DNA from: Archaeoglobales archaeon
GTDB lineage: Archaea > Halobacteriota > Archaeoglobi > Archaeoglobales > Archaeoglobaceae
Direction: 5' to 3'
Length of the DNA: 64,000 bases
Assembly (NCBI GenBank): GCA_029984855.1
Contig: JARQZL010000117.1
Location: 44,517-108,516 of the forward strand
The notes below the pieces were generated by a model. It was given only the letters and a program-made list of their open reading frames with translations, was not told the DNA's origin and did no database searches. A program made the translations under genes and the position numbers. Positions 29,338 to 39,090 of the stretch are shown in pieces; position 1 is the first letter of the stretch; every line of letters starts with the position of its first letter.

Positions 29338-30768
29338 TTACCTCTTTATCACAGGCGTGCTCCTCAACCAGCCTATATCCGGCAGGTAAAGCCTTCTCAA
29401 ATCCTTCATGCCAAGTCGGAGCATTGCAAGCCTTCCAATGCCCAGTCCCCAGGCGAGAACCTTGCCTTTTATACCAAGCGGCTCTGTAACCTCCTTTCTG
29501 AAAACTCCCGCTCCCCCCAGCTCTATCCAGCCCAGGCCTTCAACGTAAACCTCAGGTTCGACGCTTGGTTCTGTGTAGGGAAAGTATCCCGGGCGGAAGC
29601 GCACATCCTCAAATCCCATCTTCAAGAAGAATTTTCTCAACAAGCCGAGCAGGTCTTTAAAGCCAACGTTTTCGTCAAGAACTACGCCTTCAAGCTGGTC
29701 GAATTCTGGAAGGTGAGTTGCGTCAATTGTTTCCCTTCTGTAAACCCTGTCGATGCAGAAAGCCTTAACAGGAGGTTCTGGATTTTTTGCAAGATAGTGA
29801 ATTGTTATTGCTGTTGTATGGGTTCTCATCACAAGCTGCTTGGCTTTGTCAATGCTCCATACTCCTCCCCAGCCTGTTGAACCCGCAATCCCCCTCTCAT
29901 GCGTCTCTTTAACCCTCTCCACAACATCTCCTTCATCTTCAAGCTCAACATAGCGGTCGAGATAGAACGTGTCCTGCATATCTCTTGCTGGATGGTCTTG
30001 TGGCTGGAATAAAGCGTCGAAGTTCCAGAAGGCTGGCTGGACGTAGTTGCCCTTTATTTCAGTGAATCCCATTTCGAGGAAGACTTTTCGACACTCCTTT
30101 ATTATACGCTCATAGGGATGGAGCTTTGCAGCGAATATTTCCTTTGAAGGAATGGTGATATCGTATTTGAGAAATTCCTTCCCCCTCCAAGAACGGGAGG
30201 AAAGAACTTCAGGTGTTATGTCCGCTATATACTCCCTCAGTTCTTCCTCACACTTTTTGAGGATCGTTACATGAATCTCCTTCTTCTCCTCGAAGTCCAC
30301 GAGCCTCCTTTTTAACAGTGTTTTGACCATGCTACCTGCCCTGCCTTCTGCAACTGCCCTGAGAGCTTCTCTTTCCTCAAACTCTGGAGCTTTAATAAGT
30401 CTGACAACTCCATTTTCAACAGAAATTGCTCCTTTCTTCCTGAGCCAGCCAAGAGCTATTCCAAACTCCTTTTTACCCATTGTCTTCTTCAGTTCTTCCA
30501 CTTTCCCCATCTTCGCCTGCTCTTTGAGTAGCCTTACAAGTCTTTCTTCTGGCAAACCTTCTTCAAGGTATCTTTTACCTTCTTCAGTGAGTCTGAAAAC
30601 TTTCTTAGTTGTAATCTCAACTCTGGCAAGCCCTTTCTCCTGCAGAAGATGGGCTGCTTTGAGAACTGAATCTTTCTTCATACCGGAGATACTTGCAGCT
30701 TCGTCAACTCTGTACTTTCTCTGTGGCTCAAGAGCTTTGAGGAGAGTAATCTCGATATGTGACAGCAT
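29338..30768 (-). CDS. pheS: phenylalanyl-tRNA synthetase alpha subunit
   Basis: Catalytic subunit, 476 residues. The N-terminus has winged-helix tRNA-binding repeats (MLSHIEITLLKALEPQ onward, to about residue 200). Class II motif 2 is in FCIDRVYRRETIDATHLPEFDQLEG and motif 3 near AWGLGIGRLAMLRLGMKD. QPQDHPARDMQDTFY is the family signature. First gene of pheS-pheT; GGTGAT precedes the ATG and a GC-rich hairpin lies 15-33 bases upstream. Confidence 0.95.
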   Translation of the reverse strand: MLSHIEITLLKALEPQRKYRVDEAASISGMKKDSVLKAAHLLQEKGLARVEITTKKVFRLTEEGKRYLEEGLPEERLVRLLKEQAKMGKVEELKKTMGKKEFGIALGWLRKKGAISVENGVVRLIKAPEFEEREALRAVAEGRAGSMVKTLLKRRLVDFEEKKEIHVTILKKCEEELREYIADITPEVLSSRSWRGKEFLKYDITIPSKEIFAAKLHPYERIIKECRKVFLEMGFTEIKGNYVQPAFWNFDALFQPQDHPARDMQDTFYLDRYVELEDEGDVVERVKETHERGIAGSTGWGGVWSIDKAKQLVMRTHTTAITIHYLAKNPEPPVKAFCIDRVYRRETIDATHLPEFDQLEGVVLDENVGFKDLLGLLRKFFLKMGFEDVRFRPGYFPYTEPSVEPEVYVEGLGWIELGGAGVFRKEVTEPLGIKGKVLAWGLGIGRLAMLRLGMKDLRRLYLPDIGWLRSTPVIKR

Positions 30769-30783
30769 TTAAAATCACCACTC

Positions 30784-30801
30784 CCCCTGACGGTTCAGGG
30801 G
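30784..30801. promoter_or_regulatory. GC-rich hairpin in the leader of pheS
   Basis: CCCCTGA and TCAGGGG form a perfect 7-base-pair stem around a CGGT loop. A TATA-like element for pheS lies on the far side (about 30826-30840 on the minus strand), so the hairpin would be transcribed just before the ribosome site. It could be an operator or a leader structure. The same spacer carries the rpoE1 promoter in the opposite direction. Confidence 0.5.
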
Positions 30802-30893
30802 TTAAAAATTTTAGGGAACTGCTACGTTAAATTTATATTGCCTCCTCGTCGCTATCTCATATTTACTTCGGTGCTGCTTGGATGGGTGATGTT

Positions 30894-31463
30894 ATGTATG
30901 CAAGAATAAAAATCCGTGATACTGTCAGGGTTCCACCTACAAGGCTTGGGGAGGATATCGAGGAGGTAATAAAGGATCTCCTCTGGGAGCAGTTTGAGGG
31001 CAGACTTGATAGAGAGTATGGTATGCTTATTGGAATAGAAAACATAGAGAATGTAGGAGAGGGAAGAATAATAGAGGGAGATGGAGCTGTTTACTTTGAT
31101 GTTGAATTCACGGCGATAGTTTTCAAGCTTTTCCTGCATGAAGTTGTTGAGGGTGAGGTTGTTGAGGTTGTTGAATTCGGAGCCTTCGTCTCAATCGGCC
31201 CACTTGATGCCTTGCTCCACATGAGTCAGATAACCGATGACTTCATGGTGTACGATGAAAAGAACAAAAAACTGGTTGGAAAGGAGACCAAGGTCAGCTT
31301 GGCTGAGGGTGACCTCGTCAGGGCAAGGGTTGTTGCTTTAAGCCTTAAAGAGAGAGAGCCAGAGAAGAGCAAAATTGGCCTGACAATGAGACAGCCGTGG
31401 CTCGGCAGCCTGAAGTGGATTGAGGAGGAGATAAGGAAACTTGAAAAGGAGCAGACAGCATGA
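30894..31463 (+). CDS. rpoE1: DNA-directed RNA polymerase subunit E' (Rpo7)
   Basis: Stalk subunit of archaeal RNA polymerase, homologous to Rpb7, 189 residues. The N-terminal half begins MYARIKIRDTVRVPP; the C-terminal half is an S1 RNA-binding domain (EVVEGEVVEVVEFGAFVSIGPLDALLHMSQI). I prefer ATG 30894, preceded by GGGTGAT, over ATG 30882. A TATA element at 30827-30840 drives a long plus-strand operon through kae1. The stop overlaps spt4 by four bases. Confidence 0.95.
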   Translation: MYARIKIRDTVRVPPTRLGEDIEEVIKDLLWEQFEGRLDREYGMLIGIENIENVGEGRIIEGDGAVYFDVEFTAIVFKLFLHEVVEGEVVEVVEFGAFVSIGPLDALLHMSQITDDFMVYDEKNKKLVGKETKVSLAEGDLVRARVVALSLKEREPEKSKIGLTMRQPWLGSLKWIEEEIRKLEKEQTA

Positions 31464-31648
31464 CCGAGCTTGCCTGTAGAAAATGCAAATTCATAAACAT
31501 CGATTCAACAGTCTGCAAGAACTGCGGTAGCACAGAACTCACAAGAGAGTGGTACGGCTACCTAATAATCATAGATCCTGAGAAGAGCGAAGTGGCAAAG
31601 AAGCTGGGAATAAAAATTCCCGGCAAGTATGCGCTGAAGGTAGGATAA
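31460..31648 (+). CDS. spt4: transcription elongation factor Spt4 (formerly RpoE'')
   Basis: Small zinc protein (62 residues) that binds Spt5/NusG on RNA polymerase. The zinc ligands are ACRKC at the N-terminus and VCKNCGS about a dozen residues later; the conserved REWYGYLIIIDPEKSE and AKKLGIKIPGKYALKV follow. Overlaps rpoE1 by ATGA and touches the next gene by one base, so it is translationally coupled on both sides. Confidence 0.94.
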   Translation: MTELACRKCKFINIDSTVCKNCGSTELTREWYGYLIIIDPEKSEVAKKLGIKIPGKYALKVG

Positions 31649-32202
31649 TGCTCAGATTGCCCGAATGGTTGAGAGAGGAGTGCAGAAAGCCGCAGGGGGA
31701 GCTTTGCGATATTGAATCTGCAAGCCCCACAGCAGCGGTTGGAGATGTTGTCAGCTACTCTCTTGTATCAAGAGATTACAAACCGATGATAATAATCTTC
31801 GATGGCAAGACAGAGAGACACAGGTTCAAAAAGCTTCAGGAGCTTGAGAAGCTGACATCTGAATACAACAGGGTGGAGGTTGAGAATCCTCCCTCAACAA
31901 TCACTTTCGAACTCGTACTTGCGATAAAGAGAGCTGTGGAGCTTGCGGAGAAAGGTATAAGAACAAAGATCTTTGTGAAAGGGGAAGAAGACCTCGCCCT
32001 GATACCACTCGTGTGCCTTCTCCCCTCAGGAAGTGTCGTTTACGGACAGCCAAAAGAGGGAGTAGTTGAAGTTGAGGCAACTCCAGAGAAAAAACTACTA
32101 ATACTCCATCTGATGGAACAGATGGAGAAACATAAAAGGAATGGTAAAGATGGAGAGGATATTTTTAGCATATGCAGGGACTCATGCAAGGAGGTGAAGT
32201 GA
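31648..32202 (+). CDS. GTP-dependent dephospho-CoA kinase (DUF359 family)
   Basis: Catalyses the last step of coenzyme A synthesis in archaea, using GTP, and is unrelated to bacterial CoaE. The 184 residues contain the family phrases VGDVVSYSL, IIIFDGKTERHR, VENPPSTIT and FVKGEEDLALIPLVCLLPSGSVVYGQP. Function is assigned by family membership, established for a Thermococcus homologue. It sits between spt4 and rps24e, a common archaeal order; its TGA overlaps the ATG of rps24e by one base. Confidence 0.9.
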   Translation: MLRLPEWLREECRKPQGELCDIESASPTAAVGDVVSYSLVSRDYKPMIIIFDGKTERHRFKKLQELEKLTSEYNRVEVENPPSTITFELVLAIKRAVELAEKGIRTKIFVKGEEDLALIPLVCLLPSGSVVYGQPKEGVVEVEATPEKKLLILHLMEQMEKHKRNGKDGEDIFSICRDSCKEVK

Positions 32203-32525
32203 TGGAGGTTTTTGTGAATAAAGAGCAGTACAATCCGCTCCTCAACAGGAAGGAGATTTACTTCAGACTCAAATACGATGAAGAAAAGACGACACCGTCA
32301 AGAAAAGATGTCAGACAGAAAATTGCCGGCCTGTTCAATGCAAATCTCGATACGGTTGTGGTAGAATACATAAAGACAGAATTCGGGAAATGCGAAGCCC
32401 TCTGCTATGCGAAGATATATGACAGCGTGGAAGACCTGAAGGACATAGAGGAGGAACACATAATCAGGAGGAACTTTGGAGGACAGGAATCGGAGGGCAA
32501 AAGAGAAAGAGGAGTAGGGGGATAA
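32202..32525 (+). CDS. rps24e: 30S ribosomal protein S24e
   Basis: Small-subunit ribosomal protein shared by archaea and eukaryotes, 107 residues. Signature phrases are [33 protein letters not shown] and [20 protein letters not shown], here broken up by normal variation. The start at 32202 follows a strong GGAGGTGA, and the frame extends upstream only into the previous gene. It is followed after two bases by rps27ae. Confidence 0.95.
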   Translation: MEVFVNKEQYNPLLNRKEIYFRLKYDEEKTTPSRKDVRQKIAGLFNANLDTVVVEYIKTEFGKCEALCYAKIYDSVEDLKDIEEEHIIRRNFGGQESEGKRERGVGG

Positions 32526-32527
32526 CA

Positions 32528-33997
<1,470 letters not shown>

Positions 33998-34019
<22 letters not shown>

Positions 34020-34408
34020 GATTCTACCACCTCTACAAAATCCTCAAGACAGGGAATTAAATCCGTTATGGATTCAAGAGCCAGTTTGTCATCTATTCCG
34101 TTGTAGTGGTGGACAAGTCTGTTTCTAAGGCCGTTTGCGATCTTGAGGCATTCAGAAATTCTGGCATCAACGAGCTCTCCCCACTTCTGGATATTGGTGT
34201 ACTCGTCTTTTGGAGGATAACCCTCATCCTTAAGAGACATGGCAACAATATCACATGCAGCCTCAATTGCTTCTTGAGCTGCCTTGTAAACGGCAAGCCT
34301 CGATTTTTTATCCACCTCAGCTTCATCTATCCAGCTCAGAATGTCCCCAATTCTTTCTTCCATGTGTCTGAGCTTGTCCAAATACCTCGCCACCCTCCTT
34401 TCGTCCAC
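33998..34408 (-). CDS. hepT: HepT-type HEPN toxin
   Basis: HEPN-domain ribonuclease toxin, 136 residues, all helical. The catalytic HEPN motif Rx4-6H is present as RNRLVHHY near residue 104. I chose GTG 34408; a TATA element read on the minus strand (34426-34437) lies about 24 bases upstream, which fits a leaderless start. Overlaps its antitoxin mntA. The pair is inserted between kae1 and bud32 in reverse orientation, which is unusual for the KEOPS neighbourhood. Confidence 0.85.
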
Positions 34409-34425
34409 GTACAAAACAAGACCAA

Positions 34426-34437
34426 GAAAGATATAAG
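34426..34437. promoter_or_regulatory. shared bidirectional TATA element between hepT and bud32
   Basis: The sequence gaaagatataag reads as CTTATATCTTTC on the minus strand. It is about 24 bases before the hepT start in one direction and about 45 before the bud32 ATG in the other, so a single A+T element may position transcription on both strands. Confidence 0.45.
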
Positions 34438-34475
34438 ATTTTGGTAAAATTCAGATAAAGTTTTTTAGCTGGCAC

Positions 34476-35093
34476 ATGGCAGTGAGATTGGGTATGGTAC
34501 TCGAACAAGTTTACTTAGGTGGAGAAGCTGAGGTGAGAATTTACGAGGACATTGTGGAGAAGATCCGAAAACCAAAGCGTTATCGCATTCCGCAGCTCGA
34601 CGAGATTCTAAGGCGGCGAAGAACAAAAATGGAGGCGAAGATAATTTCGATGGCCAGACAAAATGGAGTTGCCACACCGATAATTCTCGATGTGGAAGGA
34701 GATAAAATTGTAATGGAGCGGGTAAAAGGCGAGCCTGTCAAGAAGATTATGTCTCCTGATATAAGCAAGATGATAGGTAAGGCCGTGGCAAAACTTCATA
34801 AAGCAGGGATTGTTCATGGGGACATCACGCCGATGAACATGATTTACAGCAACGGCAAGATTTACTTCATCGACTTCGGTCTTGCGTTTATCGAGGACAG
34901 AATAGAACCAAAAGGTGTTGATGTTCACGTTTACTTTGAGTCCCTAAAAGCCTCTTTCGATAACTGGAGGGAGCTGAAGCAGGCGTTCATCGAAGGTTAT
35001 GTGGAATACGCTAAAGCCAAGGATGTCCTGAAGAGAGCTGAAGAAATCGCCAAAAGGGGAAGGTATGTGGAGAGAATTACCGGTCCTGCATGA
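34476..35093 (+). CDS. bud32: KEOPS complex kinase/ATPase Bud32
   Basis: Small atypical protein kinase, 205 residues, that works with Kae1 in tRNA t6A formation. It has the invariant lysine region VEKIRKPKRYRIPQLDEIL, the catalytic loop IVHGDITPMNMIY and the DFG motif in IYFIDFGLAFI. The start could be ATG 34476 or ATG 34494 (MVLEQVYLGGEAEV); neither has a clear ribosome site. Normally next to or fused with kae1; here separated by the hepT-mntA pair. Its 3' end overlaps the convergent small gene by 17 bases. Confidence 0.94.
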   Translation: MAVRLGMVLEQVYLGGEAEVRIYEDIVEKIRKPKRYRIPQLDEILRRRRTKMEAKIISMARQNGVATPIILDVEGDKIVMERVKGEPVKKIMSPDISKMIGKAVAKLHKAGIVHGDITPMNMIYSNGKIYFIDFGLAFIEDRIEPKGVDVHVYFESLKASFDNWRELKQAFIEGYVEYAKAKDVLKRAEEIAKRGRYVERITGPA

Positions 35094-35355
35094 CATCTAT
35101 CTCCAGATAATCCCACTCAGCTTCTATCCTTTTTACCCTCCTTCCTACCTCGAGTTTTACCCTGTCCGCTATTCTCTCTGATGGAAGACCAAGGTTTGAG
35201 TATATATAGCCCATGAGCAGTGCACTGTTAGCGAAGAACAATCCTGCAAGTCCCACGCTGAGAAATATATGGAGATTTTGCTCCCCCATCATTTTGTCGT
35301 ATCCCCTTTCCCTTAACCAGTCTTCAAACTCGTCGATAGTTAATCGAATCTTCAT
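35077..35355 (-). CDS. hypothetical protein with one membrane segment
   Basis: A 92-residue protein with a helical, charged N-terminus (MKIRLTIDEFEDWLRERGYDK), one hydrophobic segment (about residues 29-52) and a charged C-terminus. No family was recognised. It is convergent with bud32, overlapping its 3' end by 17 bases. The sequence has normal-looking codon use and a plausible protein composition, so I keep it as a gene. Confidence 0.6.
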   Translation of the reverse strand: MKIRLTIDEFEDWLRERGYDKMMGEQNLHIFLSVGLAGLFFANSALLMGYIYSNLGLPSERIADRVKLEVGRRVKRIEAEWDYLEIDVMQDR

Positions 35356-35403
35356 AACATTATGATAGCAAAAGGGTTAAAATAGTTGCATGATATTTCT
35401 GTT

Positions 35404-35619
35404 ATGAAGCGGATTCTCGTCTGCCCTGTCTGCAAGTCAACGGATGTTGAATACGATACTGCCGGTGTTACGGGAAAGTACTACTGCAAGAACTGCGGTT
35501 ATGTTGGTTCAGCTGTTCTTGAGATGACAGAAGGAGAGTACAAAGAGATGATGGAAGGAAAGAACATCGAGAAAAAGGCTGAAGAGGAGAGTCGCAGTAA
35601 AAAGAGGAGGCAGCAATGA
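35404..35619 (+). CDS. small zinc-ribbon protein
   Basis: A 71-residue protein with two CxxC knuckles, LVCPVCKST and YYCKNCGYVG, forming a TFIIS-like or TFIIB-like zinc ribbon, then a lysine- and glutamate-rich tail ending KKRRQQ. ATG 35404 lies about 25 bases after the TATA-like ttaaaatag near 35375-35383; an in-frame ATG at 35386 is less likely. Function is unknown; such ribbons bind nucleic acids or proteins. Confidence 0.7.
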   Translation: MKRILVCPVCKSTDVEYDTAGVTGKYYCKNCGYVGSAVLEMTEGEYKEMMEGKNIEKKAEEESRSKKRRQQ

Positions 35620-35640
35620 GAGGAAATGTGATGGACTTCC

Positions 35641-35673
35641 ATACGTGAGACGTATCTCAAAAATTATATATAC
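35641..35673 (+). promoter_or_regulatory. inverted repeat plus TATA box before the RibBA-like gene
   Basis: ATACGT and ACGTAT (35641-35655, three-base spacer) form a perfect inverted repeat directly upstream of a TATA element aattatatatac (35662-35673), which is about 26 bases before the ATG. The location upstream of the TATA box suits an activator or repressor site. Riboflavin genes of some archaea are controlled by RbkR, but I cannot say whether this is its operator. Confidence 0.5.
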
Positions 35674-35693
35674 TTCCCTGCAACCCGGGCTGT

Positions 35694-36836
35694 ATGCAGG
35701 AAATTATTGAAGCCGCAAAAGCAGGGAAGCCCTTTATTATCTTCGATGATAAGAAGTCAGTCGTCGGTATTCCTGCAGACGTTGTTTCCGGAAGCGTAAT
35801 TGCATTCATCATGAAGAACTGCGATGAGTACCGTCTTGCAATGCCATGGAGACGTATTGTGTCTCTTGGCCTCAACAGATTCATCTTTTACGGCGAAAAC
35901 GTTATTCCTCTTGACTGCAGCAAGAACGGAATATCTGCAGAGGAGAGAGCGTCATTCATAAAAAGGCTTGTTAAGGGTGAGGTAAAACCTGATGAAATCG
36001 TGGTTCCCGGGAGAATTTTTGTAGAAGACGCCAAAGAGGGTGGAGTGCTTGAGCGACCGGGCTTTGGTGAAGCCTGCATTGACATAGCAAGAATGGCGGG
36101 TTTCAGCAACTCGGCTCTTTATTCTACTCTGATAACACACTCCGGTGAAATTGCAACTCATGAATATGCTGTTGAACTTGCAAATCAGAATGGTCTTCCA
36201 GCTATAAGCACAAAGGAGCTCATAATGCATAGACTTAAAAGTGAGAAGCTCGTTAAGAGAGTTGTTGAAGCAACGCTGCCAACTAAATTCTACGGGACTT
36301 TTAAAGCAATTGGCTATGAAACCCCAATCGGGGAAATGTTCACTCTCGTCAGGGGCGATGTCTCCGAGGGGGACGTGCTCGTTCGCATTCATTCAGAATG
36401 TCTTACTGGAGACGTTTTTCACTCGTTACGATGTGACTGCGGGGATCAGCTTGAAAAAGCCCTCAAGATGATAGATAAAGAGGACAAGGGAGTTGCAATT
36501 TATATGAGAGGACATGAAGGACGTGGAATAGGTCTCATAAACAAGCTCATGGCGTACAAGTTGCAGGAAGAAGGTAAGGATACAGTTGAGGCAAACATAG
36601 AGCTCGGCTTTCCACCCGATATGCGAAGTTACGGTATAGCGGCCCAGATTCTGATGGATCTGGGTGTTAAAAGCATTCGCCTCATGACCAACAACCCCTT
36701 AAAAATAGATGAGCTGAAGAAGTACGGCTTTAAGATTGTAAGGGAGCCAATTGAAGTTGAACCATCTGAAGAGAACATCAAATATCTTAAGGTGAAAAAG
36801 GAGAAGATGCACCATATGTTGTGTATAAACGACTGA
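35694..36836 (+). CDS. RibBA-like protein: degenerate DHBP synthase domain fused to GTP cyclohydrolase II
   Basis: A 380-residue fusion related to bifunctional RibBA of riboflavin synthesis. The C-terminal GTP cyclohydrolase II half is intact: zinc cysteines C236, C247 and C249 (HSECLTGDVFHSLRCDCGD), the GRGIG loop (276-280) and DMRSYGIAAQIL (309-320). The N-terminal dihydroxybutanone-phosphate synthase half keeps the fold-like phrases but has lost key residues: the acidic DDExRExEGD loop is DDKKSVVGIP, the GHxFPL histidine motif is PGRIFV, and GHTEA is GFGEA. Most archaea use an unrelated GTP cyclohydrolase III. Probable product of the active half: the RibA reaction. Confidence 0.85.
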   Translation: MQEIIEAAKAGKPFIIFDDKKSVVGIPADVVSGSVIAFIMKNCDEYRLAMPWRRIVSLGLNRFIFYGENVIPLDCSKNGISAEERASFIKRLVKGEVKPDEIVVPGRIFVEDAKEGGVLERPGFGEACIDIARMAGFSNSALYSTLITHSGEIATHEYAVELANQNGLPAISTKELIMHRLKSEKLVKRVVEATLPTKFYGTFKAIGYETPIGEMFTLVRGDVSEGDVLVRIHSECLTGDVFHSLRCDCGDQLEKALKMIDKEDKGVAIYMRGHEGRGIGLINKLMAYKLQEEGKDTVEANIELGFPPDMRSYGIAAQILMDLGVKSIRLMTNNPLKIDELKKYGFKIVREPIEVEPSEENIKYLKVKKEKMHHMLCIND

Positions 36837-36886
36837 TTTTTTAATTTATTAGGACAGGGACAAGAGATTAACAAAACTCCTGTACT

Positions 36887-37645
36887 TTAAAGTCCTGTTG
36901 GAACGTCTATATAAATAGTTTTAGCGTGCTTTTCCACCACACTCATCAAACCCTTCACACCAAGAGTTTCGGTTGCGTAATGCCCTGCAAATACCACATT
37001 AATTCCCAGCTCTTTTGCAACATGGTAGACCGAATGCTCTGCTTCTCCAGTTATAACCGTATCAATCCCTTTCTCTGCCGCTTCACCTATTGAAAATCCG
37101 CCTCTTCCAGAGACTGCCCCTACCCGTCTGGCTCTGCTACTTCCAAAATTCAGGATTTTAACCCTGTTCTGAAGTTTTCTCTCAATACCTCTGGCCAGTT
37201 CTTTGAGTTCTATTTCGCAGTTTAATCTGCCCGCATATCCTATTGCCTTTCCGTGGTAAAACCCGAAGGGCTCTTCTGCTTCTGCTCCAACTAACTCAAG
37301 GAGCTTAACATTATTCCCAATTTCCGGATGGGCATCAAGGGGTAAATGGGCCGCATATAGCGAGATCTCGTTTTCAAGCAAAAAACGAAGTCTCTTTGCG
37401 ATTATGCCTGTAACGTGCTCTATACCTCCCCATACAAGGCCGTGATGGACGACCAGAGCATCTGCTCCCGCATCTTTGCTCTTTTCGAAGCTTTCCATGC
37501 ACGCATCAACAGCAAATGCCACCCTCTCGACTTCTTCCTTTCCTTCCACCTGAAGGCCGTTTCTCGAAGCATCACTCCACTCATCAATCCTGAGATAATC
37601 ATTTAAAAAAGAAACGAGCTCTTCAAGCTTCATGCTTCTGTTCAT
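36887..37645 (-). CDS. Nif3-like dinuclear metal protein
   Basis: A 252-residue member of the Nif3/YbgI family, also annotated GTP cyclohydrolase 1 type 2; true function is unsettled. Metal-binding phrases are ALVVHHGLVWGG (two histidines), SLYAAHLPLDAHPEIGNN and, near the C-terminus, FAGHYATETLG. It immediately follows phoU (TAG then ATG), so it is probably co-transcribed with the phosphate genes. ATG 37633 is an alternative start. It ends 50 bases from the RibBA-like gene, on the other strand. Confidence 0.9.
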   Translation of the reverse strand: MNRSMKLEELVSFLNDYLRIDEWSDASRNGLQVEGKEEVERVAFAVDACMESFEKSKDAGADALVVHHGLVWGGIEHVTGIIAKRLRFLLENEISLYAAHLPLDAHPEIGNNVKLLELVGAEAEEPFGFYHGKAIGYAGRLNCEIELKELARGIERKLQNRVKILNFGSSRARRVGAVSGRGGFSIGEAAEKGIDTVITGEAEHSVYHVAKELGINVVFAGHYATETLGVKGLMSVVEKHAKTIYIDVPTGL

Positions 37646-38284
37646 CTATTTTATCCACACTCTTCTTCCCTCTTCGATAAATATGAGTCTGGCTCCCACC
37701 TTGCTCAGCAGATCTGCGATCCTTTCGAGATGTCTTGCAATGAGGACCATATCAACCATATCCTCCACGAGCTTCGGGTTCTGCTTTGCCGTACTCACTA
37801 TGCTGTCAATTGACTCAACGTAATAGCGGTCAACCTGATCGTCAAGACTTATTAATCTCTCTCTCAGGTTTGCTGTATTCCCCGTTTCTATAGCGTCTCC
37901 CAGTATGTCAAACATCTTCATGATTGGCACAACCATCCTCTCGAATGTCTCCATGGTCTCATCGAAACCTCTTTTTATTGTATACATCGCTATTTCCTCT
38001 GCCAGATCAGTAATTCTCTCATAGTGACCGGAAATTCTCATCATGCTGACAACAAAGCGTAAATCCCATGCTACAGGCTGGAAAAGCGCAACAACTGATA
38101 CGCCCTCACAATCAACATCGGTGTTCATAACATCGACGATGTTCTCAATCTGAATTGCCTTCTTTCTCTTCTCCTCATCCCCTCTCAGGGCATCGAGGCA
38201 GAGTTCAACTGCTTTTCTTGAAAGATTGTGTGCTTCCAGAATCTCATGCTTTATATCCTTAAGTCTCTCCTGCAGTGCTCTCAT
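37646..38284 (-). CDS. phoU: phosphate transport regulator PhoU
   Basis: Helical regulator of phosphate uptake, 212 residues, with two three-helix PhoU repeats; the metal-site phrase ERITDLAEEIA occurs in the first and LERIADLLSKVG in the second. ATG 38284 follows AGGTG at a suitable spacing; a GTG at 38293 overlaps that site. It is the fifth gene of pstS-pstC-pstA-pstB-phoU. Confidence 0.94.
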   Translation of the reverse strand: MRALQERLKDIKHEILEAHNLSRKAVELCLDALRGDEEKRKKAIQIENIVDVMNTDVDCEGVSVVALFQPVAWDLRFVVSMMRISGHYERITDLAEEIAMYTIKRGFDETMETFERMVVPIMKMFDILGDAIETGNTANLRERLISLDDQVDRYYVESIDSIVSTAKQNPKLVEDMVDMVLIARHLERIADLLSKVGARLIFIEEGRRVWIK

Positions 38285-38295
38285 AATAGACACAC

Positions 38296-39090
38296 CTAAC
38301 CTACTCTACCCGTCAGGTAATCTTCAGTCAGCTTCTCAATCGGCATCTCGAACATCTCAGCCGTACACCCAAACTCCACAAGTTCGCCCATCCAGAAAAA
38401 GGCGGTGTAGTCGCTTACCCTGCCGGCCTGCTGTATGTTATGCGTTACTATCACCACTGTATAATTCTCTTTCAGTTCATTTATTAAATCTTCTATTTTG
38501 AGAGTTGAAATTGGGTCAAGAGCTGATGCCGGTTCATCCATGAGCAGTACTTCTGGCTTAACTGCCAGAGCCCTTGCTATGCATAGCCTCTGCTGCTGTC
38601 CGCCACTGAGTACCATTGCAGATTCGTGAAGCCTGTCCTTGACCTCATCCCACAGAGCTGCCTTTTTAAGGCTATCCTCAACTATTTTATCCAGCTTTTT
38701 TCTGTTCTTTATCCCCTGTATCCTCGGCCCGTAAGCGACATTATCGTATATCGATTTCGGGAAGGGGTTTGGTCTCTGAAACACCATTCCTATCTTCCTC
38801 CTCAGCCAGGCAAGGTTTATATTTTTGTCTCTATATATATCCTGACCTTCAAATATCACCTCGCCAGTAGTTCTGACATTCAGAGCCATCACCTCGTTCA
38901 TGCGATTGAGAGCTCTGAGTACTGTGCTCTTTCCGCAACCTGAGGGGCCTATTATTGCTGTGACATTGTTTTTCTCTATGTTGAATGTAGCATCTTTTAT
39001 CGCATGGTTTTTACCGTACCATATATTCAGGTTTCTCACTATCAGGGCAGCCTTTGAATCCGGAATTTCAACACCGTATGATGTAATCAT
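38296..39090 (-). CDS. pstB: phosphate ABC transporter ATP-binding protein PstB
   Basis: ATPase of the high-affinity phosphate importer, 264 residues. Walker A is [10 protein letters not shown], the ABC signature [16 protein letters not shown], Walker [14 protein letters not shown], and the switch histidine is in VIVTHN. It starts at ATG 39090, whose first base overlaps the TGA of pstA; GGAGG precedes it. Acts at the inner face of the membrane with PstA and PstC. Confidence 0.97.
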   Translation of the reverse strand: MITSYGVEIPDSKAALIVRNLNIWYGKNHAIKDATFNIEKNNVTAIIGPSGCGKSTVLRALNRMNEVMALNVRTTGEVIFEGQDIYRDKNINLAWLRRKIGMVFQRPNPFPKSIYDNVAYGPRIQGIKNRKKLDKIVEDSLKKAALWDEVKDRLHESAMVLSGGQQQRLCIARALAVKPEVLLMDEPASALDPISTLKIEDLINELKENYTVVIVTHNIQQAGRVSDYTAFFWMGELVEFGCTAEMFEMPIEKLTEDYLTGRVG

